DNA of 64,000 nucleotides from Isoetes taiwanensis (taxonomy: Eukaryota > Streptophyta > Lycopodiopsida > Isoetales > Isoetaceae): contig JAJEKV010000125.1 in the NCBI GenBank assembly GCA_021234155.1, positions 2,100,775 to 2,164,774 on the forward strand, written 5' to 3'. Below, piece after piece: positions 19,831-32,639 of the stretch. How positions within the stretch are numbered: the first letter of the stretch is position 1; every line of letters starts with the position of its first letter. The translations under genes were made by a program, and so were the position numbers. Below the pieces are notes generated by a model, which saw nothing but the letters and a program-made list of their open reading frames with translations, searched no databases and had not been told where the DNA came from.

Positions 19831-22800
19831 GTATAATAGTCTCATATTATACTTAACCAATAATATCCCTGTTTCTCTAGAAAGACTCCTGTCTACCATC
19901 ACTCTTCCCTAAACCAACGCTGCGGTGGCAACAACTCCGCCGGACTTGTGCAACCATAGTGAGCTAGGAATAACTTAAGAGTTATTATCATCACTGCGGA
20001 ATGTTTCCGCAACCATACCGACATACGTTCACGTTGAGCGATGGAAGGGAATTCCTCGGAGTAAGATAGAAACTCCCAAGTTGGATTCTAATCCACTATC
20101 ACCTTGGATATTCTTTAGGCGACGATAATAATGTCCAGTTATCGACATTCCCCAGCTTATAGCTTTAAATAATTTTTTTCCCCTTTGGTAGATGCCTTGA
20201 TAACAAAATTTCCTCGGGCCTTGCCATGATTCAATCTATACTACATCCATATATGCTTTATATTAGACCTTATTCGACGTTATATATTAAGCGTTAAGTA
20301 ATATTTTATAGATATAATTATAATTAACGTTGTCTCTCTCTAGTGTCTAAACCTTACGTCTCATTTCCTAGAGAAAGGATCTCTTTTCACCCAACCAACT
20401 AGGGACTGCCATGCAACACCCTTCTAGACCATGGGTTTGGATTTCTTTGATCCTGCCACCCTTCAATACTTCTTCTCAATGGTCTTGTTCTTTTTATGGA
20501 CCACTTCCCTAGATCGCGATACATACTCTATGACACGTAGTGAGTGCTTGTGTTAGAACCCCCACAACAATGTCATCACTTTATTCTAATTAATCCCGGG
20601 TACAAACTTTAGTATTGTTTTGTCCAAAACTTTACCACCTATATGGCCGTGATTATTTATCTGCGCCACGCGCCTGTCAGATTGACAAGTAGCCTACCCT
20701 CTTTTGGAGTTGTTCTCCTGTACGTTCCAATGGCATCCAACCATTGTTGACTAATTACCTCCTTCTAGGGTATCTAGATATGGTTGGGGCAAAGTATTTC
20801 CAACCATTATTTTAGTGCCTAAACGTCCTTAAGTTCCGCAAATGAGCTTATATATTCCAAGGGATTATGTGAATATCCCAAAGGACAGTACCACCCAAAG
20901 ACCTCTCAAGATAGGCCTCCCCTATTAAGAGTTCTTGTGTTCAAGTCTCTGGGGGCCCCTCATATGTCCTTATGGACGCTGCCAATGCGGCATGACGTAA
21001 AAGAACTATCTATCTATCTATCTATCTATTAAAAAGGTTCTTGGTGAACAAACACCATGTCGTCCTAGGACATGGAAGTCTTCTTCCCTAAGACATGCAC
21101 CAAATCTTTAAAGAGTTTTTCAGCTCTTGCTGCCTTTCAAGCCGCAAGTCTATCTTTGCATGTTAACAAAGACCACCCTTCATGTTAGTAATAACATTCC
21201 TATCCAGGTTGCTAAATATCATTAATAAGGGTCCTTCATTCCTTCTCTTCTTCAATATGTTTTCTACGACTATGGCCAATTTTCAGTATCCTGGCCCTTA
21301 AGCCTGGCACAGCATACACAATTCACTCTTTGGCTGTGACCTTTATTCAGTAGAGTCACCAATCCATTTACTCCTTTACGTATTCGTTAACTGTCTTGTG
21401 GCTTATAAGCCGCTATCATATGCTCCCTATGTTGTTAACCCACCTATCATTGGGGGTTATGATTCAATATTGTCCTACATTCTAGAAATGTTAGTCGTTA
21501 CATTTCTCTGTCATGACGTTATGCCGCTGTTGTGGCATTCCAAATGACTTAGCATCCTTATTTAAGCCATAGTTAGGGCCTAAGTCGTGGCCCGAGCCAT
21601 TATGAATCGTAGATTACACGGAGTCATCAAAGCACTTGCCTTCTATTTAGTGAGCCTTCCTACAATACCTACATTTGATACAACCCGGACTTGTATCGAT
21701 GTTCGAGTCCTGTATATTCTAACTTACACCTCCATGTAATACATGGCGTTCACCTCTGCCTGATCCGGGTATAGATCAAGGGGAAAGCTAGTCTCAGGTG
21801 TCGATGCAAGACACATTTGGACTTCTAGCAAGTGCGCTATTAAGCTACCTTTCACGGAATTGTACTATTGTACTATTCAATCCCATCATCTTACGCTTCA
21901 TTCTATTGGCCGTTGACATTTATTTCAAGTGCCAACTACAACATCATATCTTTCTCTCCTTGTGTCGCCACTTAGATTATCTCTCCAAGATCTTTATCGT
22001 ATATGTGCACAGTATGTGCATAATAACCATATATCCACATCCCACAATGTTAGAGCTCTGCTCTAACTTAGCTAAAATATAACCTTGGTAGTTTTTTCAA
22101 ACAAAGCCCATTGCCTATGTAACTTTATGATGTGGCTACGCCACCTACTTCCCAAATGGACAGAGGCCAACTCTATGTTGGACTTGTATATTTCAACCAT
22201 TCCTTTAGTACCTCATGGTACTTTAACCTCGTACACAAACTATGATCCCCATACCGGATTATGCCATAAGTCCAAACCATAGTCAAAGGCCTTTTCTAAA
22301 GGTTCCTTCAGTTAGATATCCCTCCTGTTCCGCCATGCTTAGTCACAATTAACCTATTTTTCTTAAGTTATCATGTGAACTTCAGTTTTTGATCAGTTTC
22401 AAATGTTGTCGTCTTTGGCTCCCTTATAATGAAGCGGAGGCACTAAAACCTCTTGGTCTCTTAATAGGAAAACCCAACGTTTCAATGTTCGTAGTAACTG
22501 CCATGTAGTTATCCGATTCCTTACCCTCTTAAGAGTGTCCAAGTCATAATCTCTAAGGGGTTTATGCCTCAAGGCAAGGGATCCTCCAGCTTCTACTTCG
22601 GTATCTAGAATTGTTCTCCGCGAGTAGGGTAACTCTTAGGATATATAATCTCACCCCGTCTGATCTATATACCTCGTCTTGATTTTATCAGGACTTGAAA
22701 TTCCTACGTGTTGCCCTCTTCTCGGTTATCCCTAAAGGTATAATCGCCGAAGTCATCGTACTCCTTTTCTTCCATCAGGGGCATGCGATATTTTATACAT

Positions 22801-24715
22801 CTTTTTATTCCCAACCCGAATAGATGCTCTCAGCTTATAATGCTGAAATAATTCATTGGTATCTAGAACCTTTAAGTAATTAAGCTCTCATTATCGGTTA
22901 TTCCAACACTGTTCCGACCATCCTCGGGATGTTTTTGAATGTAACATCACCGTATATGCTAGACTTACTCTAGCTATTTTCCCTGATTTAAACTCTTTGC
23001 ATATTCCTTAGTACGATAAACCTAAGACAGGCACCCCTAACCATTCGGATAGCTTGAATGTTTATCTCTGGTAAAGCATACCTAATCCAATATCTACACA
23101 TACAAGCATATCATTATGCTTATTCTTTAAACCTTGTCAAGTAATATTTCACTCGCCTTGTACGAATATTCTACCATCTTCCAATATGACATACATCTTG
23201 GATGTCACAATCGACATCCTTGATATCCTCACTAGTGTAGTATTTGATACTACTAAGTCCTTCCAACATCCACCATCCCTATCGTGTAATTATGTGATAT
23301 AGTAACACGTGTGCACCAACCCTAAGTCTAGACTCATATGTAACTTCGTTGGCATAGCCATCTAGCTATGTTCATACTTTCCTAATTGTATTTCCTCAAC
23401 TCCTTTAGCTTGTACTATATATATGTTGTGGTTTTGACCCCACACTTTTTAGACTCTCTAACCTTAGTTTGCCATCATCCTCAACCGCTCGTCACAAATT
23501 CCACAGGGGCAGATGCCAGCCTAAGTTCCTAGTGGACATGTTTAACGTCTAGTATAAGAACTCTTCTCTTCATTACTTCCGTATTCATATGGAATATACA
23601 CGATACCAAGTCCAGAGCGGATTCTCCTTGGTGAGATGTTCATTGGGCACCTACCTTGTTCATACTCCAGACTTTGGACTATTCAAAGTATTCCTTCAAA
23701 TTCTCTATATTTGAAATATGTTTACAACTTCTTTCAAGCACCTCTTGTCAAACATTGGCCTTGTGGGTGCATTACTTGCCTCCCTAATGTATCATTAGTT
23801 GAAGGTCAACTTTCCTTCATAGTCTAGCTTCGGCAAAGCTCCAACATACTTTGTAGCTTGGGGGCGGTTTGCACCTTTTTGCGAGCAATTGCCGTCTTCC
23901 ATTCCAGTAGGTCTTCTGAGAATGCTTATTCCTATCTTCATTCAATTCGACTTCGACTCTCTTCACCTTGTGTGGAAACTACGTTCCACACTATTATTCA
24001 GTCTTTTATTCCGTATCTCGATGCGCCCAGTAGACATAAGATGTGTCCATTTCCTTAATTTATACCATGCATATGGTCATGCATTTGACCAATTTCATTA
24101 AACGTATCTACGTGGTCTTCTTACTCGTCTATAACCTTGCGTCTTTATTTCACGCCTCAGGAACATCAATCTCCTTACGAAACGCAATAACGTATCGTAA
24201 TTTTATAATCCATCGTTTATGGATCAACATCGTCATACGACATTATTCTCTACCGTTCCACGAATCATACCTCGATTTAAGTACCAATAGCTATACAATG
24301 TCGGGTCGACATTTTATACGTTCACCACCATTGTCGAAACCTACACTTTTAAAGTGATCTCCCTTTCATGAGCTGGGTACTTATAATCCAGTTTCCACCT
24401 TAGTGTAGTACCTCTCTAACATGGTCTACGCCAGATAATCATACATCACTTTTCCCTCACCTCTATGGTGCTATATCCAGCGTCTTTCTACGTCATACCA
24501 ATTCTTTTGCTTAACCATCATTACATAACCGCCTCAAGAAGCACCAGACATGCTTCCGATGCTTCCGCCGTATCTGTGCGATGTCAATGTAAGAATATCT
24601 GGATGTCTGATAAATGTATAGACATAACCAATGAGTTAATATGTGTCCTCATGTGAGTGTAACCTATGAAGCACAATTTCATTATAATGGGAAAATTTTT
24701 AGTAAACTGGAATTT
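19831..24715. other. LTR-element interior, long stretch without a recognisable gene
   Basis: About 4.9 kb of AT-rich, pyrimidine-skewed sequence on the plus strand. Open frames of 60-140 codons exist (for example 21798-22082, 24043-24357) but carry no RT, integrase, RNase H or gag motif on either strand that I could find. A (tcta)n microsatellite lies at 21006-21030. The purine excess of the complement could mean an ancient minus-strand coding region that has decayed beyond recognition; I cannot show that. Confidence 0.4.
21006..21030 (+). repeat. (tcta)n microsatellite
   Basis: About six perfect tetranucleotide repeats. Confidence 0.95.
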
Positions 24716-24721
24716 TTTTAT

Positions 24722-24858
24722 TATGGGGGTTGTATAGACCTTATGCAGGGGTTGTATACACGTGTACAGTGCCCTGTATCATAGACCTTATGCAGGGGTT
24801 GTATACACGTGTACAGACCTTATGCAGGGGTTGTATACACGTGCAGTACCCGTTTATC
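24722..24858 (+). repeat. Tandem repeat with ttatgcaggggttgtataca core
   Basis: gaccttatgcaggggttg occurs three times (about 24738, 24785 and 24817), each time followed by tatacacgtg. A partial unit lies at 24726. Unit spacing is about 47 and then 32 bp, so units are of two lengths. Confidence 0.85.
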
Positions 24859-24859
24859 A

Positions 24860-25560
24860 TACATACATGAATATTTAGAGAACATAATAACACGGTATCA
24901 TATACCAACTTCCAAACACAATAGAGACCGAAGTATGAACTATGTATGTCCCTAGTAACCTTCCCCCAGGTTCCTAACCCCTTCCCCTTCCCCTTTCCCT
25001 TGGCCTGCGAGGTCTAACCCACGCATCTGGGTTAGGAGTCAAGAGCTCACGCTCCTCCCAGCCTGATTCTTCCCATCATATGGGGTACCTAGTCATTAGA
25101 AAAAGTAATTCCGCAGGATGATACTCACGGAAGAAGAGCGGACCCAACTCCACAAAACTGTTGTACTCGTTGTAGTACACCCTAATAAGGCCATACATCT
25201 GTCCCCGGTTAATTTCATGAATGAACTCTGATATGTATGCATCCAGAGAGTGTGCTAAATATCCGACCCACGAGGAAGAGGCCTCAATTCTTTGTAGCAT
25301 CTCGTCCAGATAAGGAGGGGGTTCAAGAATTCCCCTCATTGCAAGTCTCCTATAACATTGGATGGATTAATTTCCATCGGTGGCTCATGACCACAATCAA
25401 ATCGCTCGAGAATGAAGTTGATCAACTCCATTGTAAGCTCCTTGGTGGGGCTGTGCGGCAACCTCCCTCAAGAAATGGTCCCATAGCTCATCCATTCCAG
25501 GCCCACAGAATGCTGGGGCATGCTGGGGGCCTTCGGAGTAGCCCGGGGAGGATTGGGTCC
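24860..25560 (-). other. Minus-strand open frames of unknown nature
   Basis: The minus frame 25076-25339 (87 codons, including GLIRVYYNEYNSFVELGPLF) and the adjoining 25397-25639 frame have a protein-like composition with aromatic and charged residues well mixed. They could be two pieces of one gene split by stops at about 25340-25400. I recognise no family. They lie just upstream, in minus-strand sense, of nothing identifiable. Kept as a possible decayed coding segment only. Confidence 0.3.
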
Positions 25561-26030
25561 AATCATTTGCAAAAAGCAAGCAAGGATCACCCGACGGAGC
25601 AAGGAACCGGAGCAAAGCAAGTAGCAAGTTCAAGAGCAAGCAACAAGATCAAGTAGCGGAGCACGGGGAATGAAGTAGCAAGGAACAAGGATCAAGATCA
25701 AGTAGCAAGATGCAATGAACAAGGTAGATCAAGTAGCAAGAAGATCAAGGAACAAGGAAGATCAAGGAGCAAGAAGCAAGGATCAAGATCAAGTAGCAAG
25801 GAACAAGATCAAGTAGCAAGATCAAGAGCAAGGAACAAGATCAAGTAGCAAGGAGCACGGGAATGAAGTAGCAAGGAACAAGGATCAAGATCAAGTAGCA
25901 AGAAGCAATGAACAAGGAAGATCAAGTAGCAAGAAGATCAAGGAACAAGGAAGATCAAGTAGCAAGAAGATCAAGGAACAAGGAAGATGAAGGAGCAAGA
26001 AGCAAGGATCAAGATCAAGTAGCTGAAGGT
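25560..26030 (+). repeat. Purine-rich minisatellite of agcaagatcaag / aggaacaagg words
   Basis: About 470 bp built almost wholly from gatcaagtagcaag, gaacaagg and gaagatcaag words in irregular order. One longer block (gagcacggggaatgaagtag to caatgaacaagg, starting about 25654) recurs at about 25853, suggesting a higher-order period near 200 bp. The strand asymmetry is extreme: almost no T except in gatc and gtag. Confidence 0.9.
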
Positions 26031-26079
26031 GAAACGTGAGAAGTGAAAACAAGGTAAAAGAATTTATAGCTCACGAATC

Positions 26080-26205
26080 AATAATGTTGAAGTATAATAC
26101 CAATAATGTTGAAGTATAATACCAATAATCTTTGACATATAATACCAATAATGCTCATTATAATACCAATAATCTTGAAGTATTATACCAATAATTCTAC
26201 AACGA
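26080..26205 (+). repeat. AT-rich tandem repeat (ataataccaataatnttgaa)
   Basis: Five or so diverged units of 24-29 bp, each containing taataccaataat, followed by a tattataccaataat variant. Confidence 0.85.
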
Positions 26206-26709
26206 CTATAAAAAGCTCCATTCGGTAAAGTCATTCATCTCCCATGGCTTATAATATTTATGAAGATCGGTTTGAGACCTTTCTTTGCTCCATGAGCTAC
26301 AATGATATTAATCATTTGCATACATAAAAGGTGTTAATTTGGATCCTTACTTACAATCCAAAGCGAAGGTCGTGAGTGTGATTGCCCGGCCTTACTTTTC
26401 GTGTTGTGATCCATCTTCTTTGGGTTCGAGCGCCATGCCTACGAGCTGAATGCGATCACAATAGCAGGGATTGATGATGAGTGAATCATCGACTCTATAA
26501 TGCCATCAATAATATGTGCATCTAAATTATATGTATGCCATCAATAATGTGTACATCAGATATAATGATGTGTATTAAACACCTATTATATAAAAGATGT
26601 AAGGATGTTAGTATAAGCATAATGGAAGCTAATTGATGTATCGACAACGTATTAATTGTCCAAAATCCTTAAGTATTATAGCACAAGAAATTACATACAT
26701 GATTATCGA

Positions 26710-29690
26710 GAACGTGGTGAGATTGAGAGCTTTTAGCTAATGCTATGTCCCCACATGTCAACAATGTATTTTGGAATCTGAGCAGTCTTAGGTCTTTTGC
26801 CATTTGCATCCCATGCATAATGTATGGCATCTAACTTCTCATACCTTGATGGATCGATGGATTGGGTCGCCAATATTTAGTTAAGCAACACCGTATAGTC
26901 ACGACCAACGAGGCATCCACCATGATACATAAATGTGACCATAATTGGTAGACTACGGATCTAGGATGGCATCTTCTTACGTAAAGCCCAACCACGTTGG
27001 AGTTTCATAAATCTCAGTCGGGACTAAAAGCGAACATACCTTTCGTAACATGTGCATGAGGATCAAACTCATCCATAGGCAACCTTTGGACACCCATCTG
27101 GCGGCCCCTGTCGTAGGCAAAGGTCTCACAAGCCGCGGTGGCTTCATCGACCTGCGGAGTAAATGCAGCTTGTAGAGGTTCTTGCCTTATGCGCAACCAA
27201 AAGTTGTCATTTTGAGGTCGATCACGGAGATACATCTTCCAAACACAAAAGAATCTCGTTCCGGTAATCCATAGTTGCTTTGTCTTTGTCGTGCAAACAC
27301 ACTATCTTCTTGATTTTTGCGGAAGGAATTCCATAATGCTATGTACTAGCGATCTTTAAATGCGCGAGGCAGGGAGATCTTTCAATGTCTTCCTTGGAGG
27401 GATATTTTTAGGCACCCTCATTTGGTAGCGTTGGCTCACCATTTTCATCCTCCTTCCACATTCTTATTCCTTTTTACGGAATCCACTCTTTATGGGTTGG
27501 CGCATCTTATATTGCATAATGGGCCATTTCCCATCCATTTTAAATCGAATAGCAATGGGTGGGGTATGGCTGTTAGGCGTTGGCCTTTATCGGGGATATA
27601 TCCCTTGACAAAGCCTTTCAATCTGGAACTTCATCCACAAAATATGGAGCAGGGAGACTTTGCATTGCACTTGCTAAACAAGTAAAAGCAACTTCGAGGC
27701 AAAGTTAGAGCATCCGATGAACTCATTAGCGTCGAAAAGTTCCCAAACAATGCATCAATATCGTCATGAGTATGCCCAACCATCATGAAGCCAACCTGAA
27801 TCTCATCGAATACCTTAAGCCATGTCAAATAAAGAGGTAGGAGAACACATATCTATTTTTATTTTGACCCGATGCATTATCCAAGCGTAAGTAGAGATTT
27901 GAGGAAGAGGATTGAAGCCTTCTAAGTTGGCGATAGAAGATGAAGGCATCTTCTCTTGTGTCTGCGCTATCTTATCTTTGCTGGTGGTGAGAGTATCTTT
28001 TAGGGCTTGCATCAATTTGCAATCAGAGTAGTTACGCTTCCACCTGAGATCACCGCACTTGTCTTCTTAGGCAACTCAAGATATAGTGTAGGATCCTAGA
28101 GAGTGATCCAACATGAAAGTTTGAGTCATCCTTCCAAAGATCAAGAGAAATGGCCATAAGCCCGTCCACCATGACCATGTGTCAATGCTCTGTCAATTTG
28201 CTCTTCAAAGCGATCTCCTCTCCAAGCAGTTTTTTGCGAGATGGTGACTTCTTGGTGTGAGTGTTTTGACCTGATCCATCTTATCATGTATTATGCAAAG
28301 GTGACTTTACGGTGAGCGATGCAATAATGCCGCCAATGCCAATATTGACTCCCTACGAGGAATGTTGTTCCAACATATGTGCCGTAGTTGAATTGAAAGG
28401 TTCGCCTCTCCCTTGTATCTTTTGTTCTTTCCAATTTTGCTTGATGACTACACATATGTTACACTTGGAGAATCTTTATATTTTTGCTTCGCGTCTGGAA
28501 ACTCTTTCTTCCAAATATTGTAAAAAAGGGCAAGGTTACACTCTTTCTGTCAATTCTTCCACCACGGCACCCACTTCCTTATGTATGCTCTTCTTATTAA
28601 GGATGGAAGGAAGTTTTTGAACATTCTCCCTTATATCATCCTTTCCTTTTTGCTTCTATGTGGAATGCTCTCGCATTCTCACTAATGAAGGTATCAAGCA
28701 CACTTTACGTAGCTAGTGTCACGGATCTAGGCTTCTTAGAGCTGTATTACCATGCTCGCCCGTTTTTCCACCTAACTCTTCGAACTATAAAGCGTGGTGA
28801 GCAACTCCTAAAGCCACGGCCATCGCGGTGTGACACTCCACTCCGGAGACCACTACTTTTCGCCTCCAGCGCCTGTATAAGTTACACTCAACACATCAAA
28901 AACAAAGCGTAATCACGGCCTTTGCTTGATTGAGAATAAAATTCTTTTCTTAAGGCACATACTTGCTCTCGGCCCGGTTTTTTGACACATTAGTCCTTGC
29001 GGCATGTTGATTTTAGAGCACTCTTGATTGACTTGGGCGCACATCCTCTCACGCTTGCTATCCCCTTTGGTTCCCCTCGACCCTCTTCACATATGTATAT
29101 TTCCTTTTCCTCTTGAATTGCTTCTCAACATCAGCTTCCAAGCACTCAACCACGAGTCATCTGTTAGAGGAAGCGGCTCGAGCTTGTAAATGTTGTGAAA
29201 GCTGTCCTACCATCATGAAGCAAAACATCATGGGTCTCGGGTTACTAAAGCATTAGCTATAGGCCTCTCGGCACAAGCATGACATGACTGATATTTTGGT
29301 TTCCCGTTGGATCTATTATGTTACCCTTGAAAGCCCGACCTTTGATACACCCAAGAACTCATCGTCTATAGCATCACGAGGATCACTAAAGACTATATTA
29401 GCCTCGAATATTTAGATCCAATCTTGAGGAGTGAAGAATGTAGCATGGCAAACCTAGTAGATCTGTTGCGGAGTAGTAGATTGTCTCATCTTGGGGCTTA
29501 AACAACACGAGACCAAGGCGGGCAGCTAGATTCTCATGACCTCCAATCTCCTCTACTATCTCGTCTTCTTCATTTGTTCTTTGTGTTGCTTGGTTCACCA
29601 CGGTGGCGATTGGCCCGATGTCCGTGAGACTCTTGACGGATGGTGGACTACTAGATGAATCCTCTTGTGAAGAGGGCAAATTGAGGGATC
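26710..29690 (-). pseudogene. Decayed gene with DUF7869 domain, antisense to the LTR element
   Basis: Reading leftwards, 29679-29398 encodes a serine/acid-rich segment. From about 27900 a clear domain appears: LDNASGQNKNRYVFSYL (27850-27905), then after a one-base shift VGFMMVGHTHDDIDALFGNF (27720-27800). The pair DN-x-GQNKNR and VGHTH-x-DID are hallmarks of DUF7869 (PF25273), found in transposon-like proteins of plants, algae, fungi and invertebrates. Its function is unproven; the fold is predicted nuclease- or phosphoesterase-like from the H/D residues. Further left, readable bits continue (YEKLDAIHYAWDANGKRPK, about 26780-26840) in several frames. At least eight stops and shifts interrupt it. 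It is transcriptionally opposite to the host LTR element, so it is more likely a nested element or captured gene than a native LTR gene. Confidence 0.7.
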
Positions 29691-31630
29691 TCGAAGGCGT
29701 ATCTTCACTTGAGGGCGCTCATTTTGTTTTACATCCCTCTTAGGCCACTAAATGAATGTGCCCTCTTGCTTCACCAATGTTATCGCCCCTCCATGGAGGG
29801 GAAGCTCTGTCGATGGGATCACGGACTCGTGACCTCAATTGCTACATTTGAAGGATCTATTTCCTTCCCATGAAGAGTGGTTCTATTCAAAATATGCCCA
29901 GGGCAACAAGTGTCCTTAAACCCGAATAGGTTTGCAGGGGGGAAAATTGAACTGTTTCAATCAAGCAAGTGAGAAACTTTTTTAGAACATATGAATTAGG
30001 CGAAAAATAAGCAATAAACAAGTAAAAAGTGAAGCCATTTAGTACGGAGAAGACAAACTTTTGGTCTAACTTTGGAGCTAAATGAAGCCATGGCCATTTG
30101 GTCAAAACAGAGAACACTTGGATCAAATGGAAGCCATGGCGCCATTTGATCAAATTCACACCCATGGCAACCGTGATAGGTGTGAATTTGGAACAAATAA
30201 GCGCCATGAAGCCATTTGATTGAAGTGTGCACCATTTCGTCCAAATGGCCATATCATTTCATTAGCTCAAATTCACACAATTTCAACCTTGCACCATTTT
30301 CAACCAAATGGCTATGGCCACCATTGACCAATACACCATTTTAAGGGTATTTGGAATAGAATGGCATACAAGGCCATTTGATCAAGTGGGTGACATAAAG
30401 CGATTTGGCTTAGCTCCATCACAAAATCAAACGAGGTGCCTATGTTATGCATTCTTGCTCCCATTCTTTGTATATGTGTCAATAAGGCGGGCATGCATAA
30501 CATGGACACCCCATGCCAACTCTGCAAGTGAAGCCAAGTTTACGTGTCCTAGCGGTATGAAATTCACATTTGAACCGCTATACACCTACGAACATAATTC
30601 CTACCGAAATAGTGGACTTACTTGATATTAGATAGATCCATGGTGGTATGTACTCGGCGATAGATGGAACAGAAAAAAGCTAATCCGGCAATGAGATGAA
30701 TTGCGCCAAGAAGAAAGCGCCAAGAATCACACAGGATTCTGTAACACCAAGAAGCGGACCGCATGCGGCTTACAAAGTTTTCGCCTCTGGCGCTGAAAGC
30801 GGCCAGCGCCTTATCTGGCGGCGGCGAAAGCCCGGTCGAAAGCGCTGAGCAGGTGCAGCGTCTGCGTCGTGGCATGAAGTGCCTTAAGAGGGGAGGAAAC
30901 GGCGACAAAGAGGAGCTTTAAATGCAAAGTACAATTTTAAAAGCGGACCATTCGACTTTGGACAAGTGGCAACCAAATTTCAATTCTGGTGAGAATTTTA
31001 AATTTTGTGGTGGCAAATTTTCAAATTCTGGCGGGATTTTTGAATTCTATGTTCAAATTTGGGCGGTAGAAGGAGGAAATATTAATTTCAAAATTCAATT
31101 TTGGCGGGCATATTTGGACCGCGGGCATGGGCGGGCATGCGCTGGGGCCGCCTTGGCGTCGGCGGGCATGGGCGGCGCGGGCATGGGCGCTGGGCGACCC
31201 ACGGGCCCTAAGCTGCCCGTGGTACAGCGGGACGGCCCGGCGTAAAGTTAATTATGCCCCATTGTTTTCTGGAGGACCTCATTTGCGCTTTTCGTTTGGA
31301 TTCGGCTCTCGGCGCCACCGACCCTAGCCCGGCGCCAGCCGCCGGCTTCGCCCGGCGCCTCCGAGAACCTTGTTTAGCCCCTCGTTTTTTAGTATTTTCG
31401 GCGCCATTTCCCCACAGTTCATCGCCTCACTCCATCAAGCTACACACCGGTTTAGGGCCAAATTCAAAAATTTCGAAATGGAAGTGGACAAGTGCGGAGC
31501 TACTTTCGGAATGTGGAGGCATGGCTAGTACACCGCAAAACACCGGGTATGTCATCTACTTGCGGTGCTTCCTTTGGCGAAATGGCGCCCGGCGCCATTT
31601 CCGAATCTTATTGTTGAATTTGGGTCCTGC
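29691..31630. other. Non-coding interior with scattered GGCGCC and CCATTT words
   Basis: No gene supported. The words gccatttg and ggccat recur every 40-60 bp at 30070-30330 on both strands, so this looks like a diverged, shuffled relative of the palindrome array further right. A GC-rich patch at 31115-31350 is made of cgggcatgggcggg- and ccggcgcc-type words. Open frames at 30618-31661 are produced by composition. Confidence 0.45.
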
Positions 31631-31636
31631 AGTTGA

Positions 31637-32135
31637 TAAATGGTGCCATGGCGCCATTTGATGTCCATTAGCTTACATTGGGCTCTTGTTGTTGGCAAAT
31701 GGCCATTTGATGTCCATTAGCTTACATTAGGCTCTTGTTGTTGACAAATGGCGCCATCGCGCCATTTGATGTCCATTAGCTTACATTAGGCTCTTGTTGT
31801 TGGCAAATGGGCCATGGCGCCATTTGATGTCCGATAGCTTACATTAGGCTCTTGTTGTTGGCAAATGGAAGCCATCGCGCCATTTGATGTCTAATCAAAC
31901 TAGTGGCTTGTTGTTGAGAAATGCCCGTCAGCGCCATTTGATGTCCATTAGCTTACATAAGGGACCTGTGGTTGACAAATGGCGTCATGGCGCCGTTTAA
32001 TGTTCATTAGCTTACATTAGGGTATTGTTGTTGGCAAATGGTCTTGTTGTTGGCAAATGGCCATCAGCGCCATTTGATGCCTATTAATCTTAAATTAGGG
32101 TCTTGTTGTTTTGCAAATGGCGCATGAATCGGCGC
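31637..32135 (+). repeat. Array of about nine 58-bp units headed by GGCGCC-centred palindromes
   Basis: Each unit starts with a version of aaatggcgccatcgcgccattt, an interrupted palindrome, followed by the spacer tgatgtccattagcttaca and ttaggctcttgttgttg. Units begin near 31640, 31695, 31744, 31803, 31861, 31917, 31975, 32034 (truncated), 32053 and 32112 (last, partial). The palindromic head varies (ggccat only in the second unit; gcccgtcagcgcc in the sixth) while the spacer is better kept. Isolated copies of tggcgccat also occur at 33978, 35841 and 35884 within the same LTR element. Confidence 0.9.
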
Positions 32136-32600
32136 ATGCGAACTTCCTTCCATGTGCTTATGCAATGAATTCAGATACAAATGGCCATGGCGCCATTTTT
32201 ATGTAATCATCTGATGCGTCTACTAGTTTCAGTCGAGTTATTGATGCCTTTATTCTGCGATGCTTCTTTGTTGCGGGCTTGCTCGTTCGAAAACACAATT
32301 TCAATCCGACCCGGACTATCATCTTTGTGAGATAGGCTGGTGCATGGAAATAATGCGGGTGAGCCCCTCCACCTCTGAGGGCTCAAAGGAGGCTGCAGAA
32401 AGAGCTCTGCCTGCTGATAAGGGAGGCGGCCCAGAAAGCCGGAATTTACCAAGTAGGGTATCTTGGTTAACATGAGGTTGACTAGCAAAGGCGGGCCGCG
32501 AAGATTGGATCGAGGGTGGTGCGTGAAGAGAAGCGTGCGTGAGAGAATAATAGTCTACTATGTGGGTGGAAGTTCTATGATCCCACAATAATGTGCGCTA
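32136..32600. other. Leader-like stretch before the decayed sense gene
   Basis: Open frames on both strands overlap (32207-32588) and none matches a family. It may be the 5' end of the gene that follows. Confidence 0.35.
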
Positions 32601-32639
32601 GTATCGCAAATGTAGGTTTGGTTCGAGAAAGCAAAATTT

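Noticed and set aside
19831-24715. Hidden Ty3/gypsy gag-pol in the 5' half of the LTR element
   Set aside because: I looked for RT (YxDD, FGL-type), integrase (HHCC, DDE) and protease (DSGA/DTGA) motifs on both strands and found none that I could defend; composition alone is not evidence.
25560-26030. Possible CRISPR-like array
   Set aside because: Words are irregular, there is no constant repeat/variable spacer pattern, and the setting is a plant genome.
30618-31661. Overlapping open frames in the GC-rich part of the LTR-element interior
   Set aside because: Built from cggcgcc- and gggcatgggc-type words; open in several frames at once, which signals composition rather than coding.
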